Part shown: piece after piece, positions 1-4,736 of the stretch
How positions within the stretch are numbered: the first letter of the stretch is position 1
Layout of the letters: each line of letters begins with the position of its first letter
Virus record (IMG/VR): IMGVR_UViG_3300034101_001443
Span: 1-31,282 of that record
DNA length: 31,282 bases
DNA from: a virus
Strand: one strand, 5' to 3'
Notes under the pieces: generated by a model
Seen by the model: the letters and a program-made list of their open reading frames with translations, nothing else
What the model was told of the DNA's origin: nothing
Database searches by the model: none
Made by a program: the position numbers and the translations under genes

Positions 1-602
1 ATAATCGACTGGAGAACCTGAAGCTCTATAAAAGTTGGTCTGCTCACATGAAAGACCACCATCAAGCGGCAAGAGCCAACCCAGACGTTCTCGCAAAAGT
101 TCGTCAAGCCGCTGAAAACCCAGACGTATCTTTTGCGGTATTGGGAATGAGTCCGACAACTGTTCGTCAGATTTGTGTTGAGCATGATATTCGTTGGATT
201 CGTCGTGGCCGTGGCGCTCGTGCTTTTGCTTTAACCGAACAGTCGGTGCGTGAAGCGCTACAGGGACGGACAACGTTGGAAGCTGCTGCAAAGTTGGGTT
301 GTCATCCAATGACTCTTTACAATAAGTTTTCCCATCTTCTAAACAAGCGAACCAAGCCTGGTGCTTTAGACCCTTATATGCGGGAAATATACGATCTGCG
401 TTACAAGCAGATAAAGCCCATAGCCGAGATTGCTTATCAATATGGCGTTTCAGAGACTTGTGTTGCTCGGAGTCTCCAGCGGTGGAAAAAACTCCGTGTG
501 CCGTCAAAACAGGGTGCCAAATGGGATTTTTCTGACGCCCCACCTCGGTGCCGTCCTGGTCCAAAACCTGGCTTTCGACACAAGGCGCAAGATAAGGCGT
601 AG
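1..602 (+). CDS. HNH-homing-endonuclease-like protein with several HTH segments, antisense to the TerL intein; 5' end off window
   Basis: The frame is open from base 3, upstream of the first ATG (48), and the upstream residues look coding. They read NRLENLKLYKSWSAHMKDHH, which matches the end of HNH homing-endonuclease domains (N-x-x-x-N-L followed by S-x-x-H-M-x-x-H). The true start and the catalytic His are therefore off the window, and the ATG at 48 is probably internal. Three helix-turn-helix-like stretches follow: around bases 120-200 (FAVLGMSPTTVRQICVEH), 265-345 (LEAAAKLGCHPMTLYNKF) and 410-490 (IAEIAYQYGVSETCVARSL). HNH homing enzymes commonly carry such C-terminal DNA-binding modules. 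The last 35 or so codons are Pro/Lys/Arg rich and overlap the intein block B region on the other strand. The HTH part is convincing; the HNH assignment rests on a short visible piece. Confidence 0.7.
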   Translation, partial: NRLENLKLYKSWSAHMKDHHQAARANPDVLAKVRQAAENPDVSFAVLGMSPTTVRQICVEHDIRWIRRGRGARAFALTEQSVREALQGRTTLEAAAKLGCHPMTLYNKFSHLLNKRTKPGALDPYMREIYDLRYKQIKPIAEIAYQYGVSETCVARSLQRWKKLRVPSKQGAKWDFSDAPPRCRPGPKPGFRHKAQDKA

Positions 603-1089
603 TGACGTGTTTAATGCGTCTAGGCCCAAGTAAGGTCGCGACCATATCGCCCACCTGGATTTGTTCTATTGGCTTAAAAGTGCCATCAGCCATGCGTATG
701 GGAGTGCCAACCGCTACGCAAAGGTTTTGGCCCTGATATTTTTCAGCATCAGCATCATTAGCTAACGGCCTAAACCGAAGTCTGCCACCGCGAGTAAAGG
801 TAAATTGCTTCTTTTGGTCCTGCCAATGAGCGCCTAAAGGAATATAAATCTGTTTGGCCCGCTCAATTAAGTCATCGGCCTGGGGTAACTCTTTACGAAA
901 GAAGATGGCATTGAAGTCGGGTCCGAGCTGCTCCTGCTTAACGGCAAACTTACCTAAAACCCCGTCAGTCTTGCCACCACCACGCGCCCCACCATACCCT
1001 ATCAACGTTATAGGACACGCTACCAATGCCTCCTGTGGCCCCTTCTGTGGCGCCCAAATAACCCTTTCATCAAGTTGATAACTACTCAC
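1..1089 (-). CDS. terL: Large terminase subunit (TerL), N-terminal part, interrupted by an intein; cut by window edge
   Basis: Packages DNA into the prohead using ATP. The reading frame starts at a GTG (1087-1089) that overlaps the end of the upstream Cys4 gene by 8 bases, and it stays open to base 1 with no stop codon (363 codons). Residues 33-41 read GGARGGGKT, a Walker A motif typical of terminase ATPases. The N-extein is 123 residues and ends DAEKYQGQNL, the stretch that in this family lies shortly before Walker B. The next residue is Cys and begins an intein (see separate entry). Walker B, the nuclease domain and the C-extein lie beyond the left edge. Its place after the small terminase supports the call. 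Family identity rests on the Walker A motif, the YQG motif and gene order. The GTG start is inferred from coupling with the upstream gene, because no strong Shine-Dalgarno sequence is seen. Confidence 0.85.
   Translation of the reverse strand, partial: MSSYQLDERVIWAPQKGPQEALVACPITLIGYGGARGGGKTDGVLGKFAVKQEQLGPDFNAIFFRKELPQADDLIERAKQIYIPLGAHWQDQKKQFTFTRGGRLRFRPLANDADAEKYQGQNLCVAVGTPIRMADGTFKPIEQIQVGDMVATLLGPRRIKHVTTPYLAPCVESQVLDQDGTEVGRQKNPIWHPVLTAHGVFSTAGDSEQHKSLKRHIDKQSRLWALSACNADRIFPAYKGLKHQAWFACLEDGKTYCKESLDDNPTLQQLPTLSVPVALHAPTVRLKQKHERHGHDESNEYHAQHKSDEQLSDSFPIPQKIRLGFQRLDELLRERLGWLLPLDGGLSCEQTNFYRASGSPVDY
475..720 (-). other. Intein N-terminal splicing domain inside TerL
   Basis: The first intein residue is Cys, encoded at 718-720, as in class 1 inteins. 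It opens with CVAVGTPIRMADG, then KPIEQIQVGDMV, matching the block A pattern (Cys1, T-x-I-x-M-x-DG, K-x-I-E-x-I-x-x-GD-x-V). About 70 residues in, near bases 485-515, comes PIWHPVLTAHG, which resembles block B with its conserved His. The Thr usually three residues before that His is Pro here. Past this point the minus-strand frame stays open but looks like the complement of the HNH gene on the plus strand, so the end of the splicing domain is approximate. Blocks F and G (the C-terminal splicing domain) would lie left of the window. The splice would rejoin TerL after the sequence YQGQNL. Confidence 0.82.
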
Positions 1090-1309
1090 CAGGCCACTCG
1101 CCACCAGTAACCATTACTAAGTTACCACTGTAAATCCGCTCTACGTTACAGGCAGGATTCTGGCAGATAAAGTAAGGCCCAACACAGCCAGCAAACAAAC
1201 TACCGTAAGGCTCATCAGCCTCACCCACCTGCACCGTAGACAAATGAGCGCAACACGGACAACGACGACTATGCTCAGGCTCAGGCTTCTCCCTATGCTC
1301 TATCCCCAT
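1082..1309 (-). CDS. Small Cys4 zinc-ribbon protein, Ogr/Delta-like spacing
   Basis: 75 residues. A CPCC cluster at residues 17-20 (CX2C) and CQNPAC near residue 50 (CX4C) give a probable Cys4 zinc site. The CX2C...CX4C spacing with an aromatic residue before the second pair resembles Ogr/Delta-type phage late activators, but that is a pattern match only. The start ATG overlaps the end of the preceding gene by 10 bases, and its own end overlaps the TerL start, so the four terminase-cassette genes appear translationally coupled. It could regulate late transcription or assist packaging. The function is not established by the sequence. Confidence 0.7.
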   Translation of the reverse strand: MGIEHREKPEPEHSRRCPCCAHLSTVQVGEADEPYGSLFAGCVGPYFICQNPACNVERIYSGNLVMVTGGEWPGE

Positions 1310-1461
1310 ACGCTTAAATACTCCTCCTCGCCTACCAATACCAAACTAACCCGTAGGCTCTCCCCACACCGCTTGGCCCCACAATTCATCCACCTGCGAT
1401 GGGTAACTACAACACCAACATACCCACAGTCCCAACACCGATAATACCTAATCCTCTCCAC
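1300..1461 (-). CDS. Small Cys4 protein between TerS and TerL
   Basis: Contains CWDC followed about 15 residues later by CGAKRC, again a CX2C...CX4C zinc-ribbon layout like the next gene. I place the start at GTG 1459-1461, which overlaps the small terminase by 14 bases and gives 53 residues. An alternative ATG at 1521 has a GAGG sequence six bases upstream, but it would add a Ser/Arg-rich stretch that looks like the shadow of the small terminase and would overlap that gene by 74 bases. The second half (SLRVSLVLVGEEEYLSVWG) is rich in beta-prone residues. The function is unknown. Sitting next to a similarly patterned protein suggests a tandem duplication or a two-part system. Confidence 0.6.
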   Translation of the reverse strand: MERIRYYRCWDCGYVGVVVTHRRWMNCGAKRCGESLRVSLVLVGEEEYLSVWG

Positions 1462-1915
1462 CTTCGGTAAGATACTTTTGAATGAACTCCTCCTTGGTGA
1501 GCGGCGCTGCACTGACGACATTCCTTACCTCACCGCTAATCTCAATCTGATGCGCCTCACTCCACCCTAACTTGGTCTTTAACAGGTGAAGTAACACAGG
1601 CGTATTACCATTCATAGCCTCAGCTATAGCCACCGTAGCTAGCCCCTTCTGCATGTTACTAACACCCTCTAAGAAGTCATCAGCATAATACTTATCCAGC
1701 AGGTAAGGCGTAATCCTAGCAGCAAAAGCAGTCCTAGACTTAGATAGCCCTAGCGCAGCCATATCCCTAATCTGTAACGCTAACTGCTCATCCTTCTGAT
1801 GCTCCCTAGTCTGCGGCACCTCCCGCATTATAGGCGGCAAAACCTCAACTTCAGGATTTTTTATAATCGGAGCGGCCTCAATTTTAGCTTCTTGTTTTAA
1901 GTCGTCCTCGCTCAT
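1448..1915 (-). CDS. terS: Small terminase subunit (TerS)
   Basis: 155 residues. The N-terminal 50 residues are charged and probably disordered. Residues of about 50-75 (MAALGLSKSRTAFAARI) fit the DNA-binding helix-turn-helix of small terminases. They are followed by YADDFLEGVSNMQKGLATVA and by LLHLLKTKLGW, which resemble the oligomerisation helices and the 'LK-x-x-xGW' signature common in phage TerS. The start ATG (1913-1915) has AGGGGC upstream at a workable distance. TerS recognises the packaging site and hands DNA to TerL. Here two small Cys4 genes lie between them. The genome's own pac or cos site may be in or near this gene, but I could not identify one. Confidence 0.82.
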   Translation of the reverse strand: MSEDDLKQEAKIEAAPIIKNPEVEVLPPIMREVPQTREHQKDEQLALQIRDMAALGLSKSRTAFAARITPYLLDKYYADDFLEGVSNMQKGLATVAIAEAMNGNTPVLLHLLKTKLGWSEAHQIEISGEVRNVVSAAPLTKEEFIQKYLTEGGED

Positions 1916-2164
1916 ACTTTTTATGCCCCTAATAGCAAAACAGTGGTTGAAGGTAATATTTGGGAATTTTTTGTGGGAGATGGGAATTTACGATACAGCG
2001 TTTGAGGCTGAGATAGCGATTTTTATGTGGGGAGTGGGATATAGCTGTAACCGGTACCCGCTTCATTTTCAAATTTGTTTTGGAAACGAAAATCATACTT
2101 TTCATTCGCAGCTGCAACCCCTTGATTTCATTTGAGAATCTTACCTACCTAGAATTACAAAACT

Positions 2165-2193
2165 AGTTAGCTAACCACACACCCAGGCTAACT
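2165..2193 (-). terminator. Possible terminator after the HTH regulator gene
   Basis: The 7-base arms AGTTAGC (2165-2171) and GCTAACT (2187-2193) pair around a 15-base loop. Read on the minus strand the hairpin is followed by AGTTTTGTAATT, a weak U-rich tail. It overlaps the regulator's stop codon and would separate it from the terminase operon. The rest of 1916-2164 is AT-rich with no gene I can support and no convincing promoter. Confidence 0.35.
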
Positions 2194-2461
2194 ACGCAAT
2201 ATCATTGAGCAATTGCATGAACTCGTCGCTTGTCATCCCGCTTAACTGGTACAGCACTACTATCTCACAGGGATGATACGTGCGCTTGGTACGTTCACGA
2301 TACCGTAACGCCTCATACTTAAGCTTGAGTACCTTAGCCAGCTGCATCCTATTCAACCCCAGTCGTTTGCGTATCGCCTGGTACAAGTTTGCTCTCGCTT
2401 GGGGTATAGCGTGATAGTGACCTACTTTAATTCTACCGTTGAGCTTCGGTAATTGGTTCAT
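2192..2461 (-). CDS. HTH transcriptional regulator (Cro/CI-like size)
   Basis: About 89 residues from ATG 2459-2461; an in-frame GTG at 2473 would add four residues, and neither start has a clear Shine-Dalgarno. LYQAIRKRLGLNRMQLAKVL, then KYEALRYRERTKR, fits a Cro/C1-type helix-turn-helix in which the second helix (MQLAKVLKLKYEALRYRE) would read DNA. The tail PCEIVVLYQLSGMTSDEFM looks like the closing helices of that fold. It is transcribed away from the early operon across a 195-base control region, the usual place for a regulator of divergent phage promoters. The repeated ACTGTACAC sequences in that region are candidate operators. No integrase is seen, so it need not be a lysogeny repressor. 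Confidence 0.75.
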   Translation of the reverse strand: MNQLPKLNGRIKVGHYHAIPQARANLYQAIRKRLGLNRMQLAKVLKLKYEALRYRERTKRTYHPCEIVVLYQLSGMTSDEFMQLLNDIA

Positions 2462-2490
2462 ATTAGCCAACACACTGATTAGGGTATGTC

Positions 2491-2499
2491 ACTGTACAC
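2491..2499 (+). promoter_or_regulatory. Candidate operator copy, ACTGTACAC
   Basis: The 9-mer ACTGTACAC occurs here and again at 2586-2594, where it overlaps the -35 box of promoter P1. A diverged copy (GCTGTACTC) lies at 4654-4662 over promoter P2. All are close to, or upstream of, the HTH regulator and early genes. Operator function is inferred. Confidence 0.35.
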
Positions 2500-2587
2500 T
2501 CGTCACGCAAGTAGTATCGCTAACTACCTGATATCTCGTAGCATAAAATACCCCTAATCTTTTTTTACATTATCCCGATACTTCTAC

Positions 2588-2616
2588 TGTACACAGTACA
2601 TCGTATAGTTTATGAT
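2588..2616 (+). promoter_or_regulatory. Early promoter P1 (sigma70-like)
   Basis: TGTACA (2588-2593) and TATGAT (2611-2616) are separated by exactly 17 bases and lie 41 bases upstream of the first early gene. The -10 box matches TATAAT at five of six bases and the -35 box matches TTGACA at four of six. The sequence from the -35 into the spacer (CTGTACACAGTACATC) recurs nearly unchanged at P2 with identical box spacing. An inverted repeat, ACTGT-AC-ACAGT, overlaps the -35, where a repressor could bind. Confidence 0.6.
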
Positions 2617-2656
2617 TGTACTGTGGTTGGGAATAATCCCAGTAACGGAGGAATAT

Positions 2657-2872
2657 ATGAGCAATAAAACATTATACATAATCAACCAAGGCAGCGTTAA
2701 GTTTGCCAACGTACACACTGACTGGGACGGAGAGATGTCAGTATTAGCGTATGCAATCGACGAGACAGAAGCTCTACATCTTGCAGATCTGTATGATCAT
2801 GGCTTGCTACAACCTGATAACATTACGATCGACAATTGCGTAGTTGTAGCATTAAAAGGGAGGGATATATGA
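2657..2872 (+). CDS. Small early protein, unknown function
   Basis: 71 residues. I start it at ATG 2657, preceded by CGGAGGAATAT, a strong Shine-Dalgarno at good spacing. The longer frame from 2612 would begin inside the promoter -10 box. The protein starts MSNKTLYIINQGSVKFANVH and has mixed alpha/beta character with no recognisable motif. It is the first gene after promoter P1 and its stop overlaps the start of the next gene (ATGA-type). First genes in such operons often act on the host right after infection, but nothing in the sequence shows a target. Confidence 0.8.
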   Translation: MSNKTLYIINQGSVKFANVHTDWDGEMSVLAYAIDETEALHLADLYDHGLLQPDNITIDNCVVVALKGRDI

Positions 2873-2958
2873 GCAATAAAACACTCGATAAGGCATTGTC
2901 GATAGTATCGCCGCTGGTAGCGGCAATTGTAGGCATAATCTGTTTAGTAACAAGGTAG
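2869..2958 (+). CDS. 29-residue membrane peptide
   Basis: Starts at ATG 2869, overlapping the previous stop by four bases, with AGGGAGG upstream as a strong ribosome-binding site. Residues 12-27 (IVSPLVAAIVGIICLV) form one hydrophobic transmembrane segment; the N-terminus is short and polar and the C-terminus ends TR. Its first six residues (MSNKTL) and the DNA around the start are the same as in the gene just upstream, so the initiation segment looks duplicated. The function is unknown. The membrane segment, the strong ribosome site and the coupling argue that it is expressed. Confidence 0.65.
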   Translation: MSNKTLDKALSIVSPLVAAIVGIICLVTR

Positions 2959-2963
2959 AATGT

Positions 2964-3368
2964 ATGAAATATAAAGGCATAGTTGATAACGTAAATGATT
3001 GTGATTGCTGCGGTAAAACAGGGCTGGTCAAAACAGTAGCATTAGAAACAAGTGAAGGCGAGATCGTTTACTACGGAGTCACTTGCGCCTCTGTTGCTCT
3101 TGGCTATGGAAAAGAATTTACTAGTCGCAATGCTCATAAACTAGCTGAGCGGGTAGAATTGCGTGAAAAGTATGCCAAGCTACTGGCTAGTGCTATGGCG
3201 TCAGCTCAAGAAAAAGCTAATGCTTCACAATCGGATCAGGTGGTTTTATTCAAAAAAGATAAGTATCACAAAATGGGTTGGTATTCAGTAATGGACGCCG
3301 AACAATGGTATGAGTTTAATTCGATCCAATTTGGAGATAAAAGGGCTATAGTGTCACCAAATAATTAA
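2964..3368 (+). CDS. Conserved-looking phage protein with Cys cluster, unknown function
   Basis: 134 residues. An N-terminal CDCCGKTG motif (residues 13-20), followed later by VYYGVTCASVALGYGKEFTS, suggests a small metal-binding domain in which the CX2C and a later Cys could hold zinc. After that comes a charged helical stretch (about 58-95) and a C-terminal WYSVMDAEQWYEFNSIQF region. The start ATG follows AGGTAGA. It is a member of the early operon. I recognise the general shape (CxCCGK then YYG-x-x-C) from uncharacterised phage proteins but cannot give a function. Confidence 0.75.
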   Translation: MKYKGIVDNVNDCDCCGKTGLVKTVALETSEGEIVYYGVTCASVALGYGKEFTSRNAHKLAERVELREKYAKLLASAMASAQEKANASQSDQVVLFKKDKYHKMGWYSVMDAEQWYEFNSIQFGDKRAIVSPNN

Positions 3369-3369
3369 C

Positions 3370-3600
3370 ATGCGTACAAAACTAAACCTTAAAATAAAAT
3401 ACCCCTACCGGCCTCCGTTAAATGACAATGGAACATCGGCAGGGATACCAACAAAAGAGCAAGCTACACTTCAAGATTATGCCTATTGGGATAAGATATT
3501 AGCCTGGAGAGATAATCCTAGCGCATTTAAGAATGAAAGGCATGTCTTGGATGAATTGCTTTATGCTATCCCAGCTTGGTATGTAAAGGAAAAGAAATGA
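3370..3600 (+). CDS. Small early protein, unknown function
   Basis: 76 residues, starting one base after the previous stop and ending with a TGA that overlaps the next start. The N-terminal half is Pro/Lys rich (KIKYPYRPPLNDNGTSAG). The second half has several Trp and Tyr residues (YAYWDKILAWRD, PAWYVKEKK) and looks helical. No family is recognised. The tight spacing on both sides supports it as a real, coupled gene. Confidence 0.65.
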   Translation: MRTKLNLKIKYPYRPPLNDNGTSAGIPTKEQATLQDYAYWDKILAWRDNPSAFKNERHVLDELLYAIPAWYVKEKK

Positions 3601-3950
3601 CAAAAATTAGAGACCTAGCTACTGAATGGTGTAAGGCAAATAACCTAGATATTGATTCTTATGATGCTTGGGTGAATACGGAAGGTTATCAGCAGGGCTA
3701 TCACCAGGGTAGGGCTAACGGGTTAAGAGATGGTTATCTGCTAGCAATTCAACAAAACTCTAATTTGCTACTAGTTGGAGAGTGGATTGACGCTAAGGTG
3801 AACATGCCACCTGAAAACACCTGGTGCCTAGTTGACTCTGACGAAGGTGTAATGAGCGCCTTCTACCATGGCGATGATACTTGGTCGGAAGGCGGTATAG
3901 CTTGGATAGAATACTGGATGCCCTTACCAAAAGCTCCAAAACGGTCGTAG
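3597..3950 (+). CDS. DUF551-domain protein
   Basis: 117 residues. I use ATG 3597, which overlaps the previous TGA (ATGA) after AAAGGAAAAGAA; an upstream ATG at 3576 would overlap the preceding gene by 25 bases. The C-terminal half, from GEWIDAKVNMPPEN to WIEYWMPLPKAP, has the typical DUF551 layout: W-I-x-x-x-x-x-x-P near the start and a closing Y/H-W-M-P-L-P. The N-terminal 50 residues contain GYQQGYHQGRANGLRDGY, a short Gly/Tyr repeat. DUF551 proteins are common in phage genomes and have no established function. A second one is encoded at 8469-8873. Confidence 0.8.
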   Translation: MTKIRDLATEWCKANNLDIDSYDAWVNTEGYQQGYHQGRANGLRDGYLLAIQQNSNLLLVGEWIDAKVNMPPENTWCLVDSDEGVMSAFYHGDDTWSEGGIAWIEYWMPLPKAPKRS

Positions 3951-3968
3951 TGGCATTATCCTTCGTAG

Positions 3969-4020
3969 CCTAGGGATACCCTACCCCAGCCTATTATCTC
4001 TCAACCTTGGGCATCCTAGG
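3969..4020. terminator. Possible bidirectional terminator between convergent genes
   Basis: An imperfect inverted repeat, CCTAGGGATACCC (3969-3981) and GGGCATCCTAGG (4009-4020), sits between the end of the DUF551 gene and the end of the opposite-strand initiator gene. The arms pair with one bulge and one mismatch. There is no U-run on either side, so termination is uncertain. Confidence 0.3.
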
Positions 4021-4032
4021 GGCTTTAAGAGG

Positions 4033-4533
4033 CTACTCAGGTATGTCGCTGTAGTCTACCTGCTTATTAAGCAAAGATTTCTTAAAATTTAAATAAGCTT
4101 CTTTTTCAGCAGCTAGGTTCTTAGCTAATAGTTCTTTATCTTGTGTTTCTTTATAAGAGTTTATTTGTAATGTGTTTCTTTGTATGTGTTCATTTTGAAC
4201 AGCCTGAGAGTTCATTTTGAACACCCTAGCCTGTTCATTTTGAACAGCTTGGCTGTTCATTTTGAACAGCTTGCTAGTGTGCAAAAACCGCTTGTTTCCG
4301 TTTCTTGTTATGCTTAGATGACCTGACTTGGTTAACCGCTGAAATAATCGGTGTAGTGTAGTCTCAGAGATACCTAGCTGCTTAGCAATGTACGGTCGAC
4401 TAGCGAAACATTCTTTGTTCTGTGTTTCGTACTCCTTAACGTACGCTATAAGAATAGCGGCTTCAGGGCCAAGTTCTCGGAGTAGTTGCTTGTTTAGCTT
4501 GTAAAAAGATGCGGTTTTAGGTAATTTACCCAT
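4033..4533 (-). CDS. Lambda-O-like replication initiator (winged HTH) carrying iterons in its gene
   Basis: 166 residues, on the strand opposite to its neighbours. The N-terminal 90 residues form a winged-helix pattern (ALLIAY-type helix EAAILIAYVKEYET, then RPYIAKQLGISETTLHRLFQRL, then a wing SGHLSITRNGNKR), as in HTH_36-type initiators of phages and plasmids. A linker follows in which the peptide FKMNSQAVQNE occurs twice, encoded by four palindromic DNA repeats (4187-4268). The C-terminus is Lys/Glu rich and helical. The start ATG has AGGAACT upstream. Lambda O has the same plan: N-terminal DNA-binding domain and origin repeats inside its own gene, with the C-terminal part recruiting the helicase loader. 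No loader gene is seen here. It could instead be a plain regulator. Confidence 0.65.
   Translation of the reverse strand: MGKLPKTASFYKLNKQLLRELGPEAAILIAYVKEYETQNKECFASRPYIAKQLGISETTLHRLFQRLTKSGHLSITRNGNKRFLHTSKLFKMNSQAVQNEQARVFKMNSQAVQNEHIQRNTLQINSYKETQDKELLAKNLAAEKEAYLNFKKSLLNKQVDYSDIPE
4064..4186. other. AT-rich stretch beside the iterons (candidate DNA-unwinding element)
   Basis: This stretch lies on the 3' side of the iterons within the initiator gene and has runs such as CTTAAAATTTAAATAAGCTT and TTCTTTATAAGAGTTTATTT. In lambda the AT-rich melting region likewise follows the O-binding repeats inside gene O. Function as an origin is inferred from this layout. Confidence 0.5.
4187..4268. 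repeat. Four phased palindromic iterons (candidate replication origin)
   Basis: TGTTCATTTTGAACA occurs at 4187-4201, 4232-4246 and 4254-4268, with a one-mismatch copy at 4209-4223. Each is a perfect inverted repeat, TGTTCA-TTT-TGAACA (the second copy lacks the outer pair). The starts are 22, 23 and 22 bases apart, about two helical turns, so all copies face the same side of the DNA. They lie within the coding part of the winged-helix gene. This is the geometry of initiator-binding iterons. An operator array for the same protein is the alternative. Confidence 0.75.
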
Positions 4534-4549
4534 ATAGTTCCTATAAAAG

Positions 4550-4584
4550 CCCCGTTTTACTTTCGCTGGTAGACGGGGTTTTTT
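4550..4584 (+). terminator. Rho-independent terminator, plus strand
   Basis: CCCCGT (4550-4555) pairs with ACGGGG (4573-4578) around a 17-base loop, followed directly by six T residues (4579-4584). It would stop plus-strand transcription from P1 after it has crossed the opposite-strand initiator gene, and promoter P2 lies 72 bases further on. On the minus strand the same hairpin lies in the leader of the initiator gene. Confidence 0.65.
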
Positions 4585-4597
4585 GTTATCTCAGCTA

Positions 4598-4626
4598 GGT
4601 ATACGCTCCTCGAAACAAACCCTCAA
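4598..4626 (-). promoter_or_regulatory. Possible minus-strand promoter for the initiator gene
   Basis: Read on the minus strand, TTGAGG (4621-4626) and TATACC (4598-4603) are 17 bases apart, 65 bases upstream of the initiator start. Each box matches the sigma70 consensus at four of six positions, so this is a weak call. Confidence 0.35.
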
Positions 4627-4655
4627 GTTATTTTCAAATAATCCGAAATAATTGC

Positions 4656-4684
4656 TGTACTCAGTGCATCATAGTATGTACTAT
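4656..4684 (+). promoter_or_regulatory. Early promoter P2, related in sequence to P1
   Basis: TGTACT (4656-4661), then 17 bases, then TACTAT (4679-4684). The -35 and spacer (CTGTACTCAGTGCATCATA) match P1 at most positions, and CTGTGG follows the -10 in both. It lies 53 bases upstream of the next early gene and beyond a terminator, so it should restart plus-strand transcription. Confidence 0.55.
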
Positions 4685-4736
4685 TGAGCTGTGGACAGTA
4701 GCCTTTGGGCGAATAACTAACTAAGGAGATAAATAT

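Noticed and set aside
854-1078. Plus-strand open frame of 74 codons over the TerL N-terminus
   Set aside because: It lies opposite the Walker A region of TerL and has a Pro/Ser-rich shadow-like sequence without a ribosome site.
1916-2164. Overlapping frames of 60-70 codons on both strands between TerS and the HTH gene
   Set aside because: Both lack ribosome sites and have no motif; the DNA is AT-rich and looks non-coding.
2612-2656. Upstream start for the first early gene
   Set aside because: It begins in the -10 box of P1 and has no ribosome site; ATG 2657 follows CGGAGGA.
4187-4268. SOS/LexA box array
   Set aside because: The palindrome TGTTCA-TTT-TGAACA resembles some LexA boxes, but four phased copies inside a coding region next to an AT-rich tract fit iterons better.
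4187-4268. CRISPR-like array
   Set aside because: Repeats are 15 bases with 7-8-base gaps that encode protein; spacers are too short for CRISPR.
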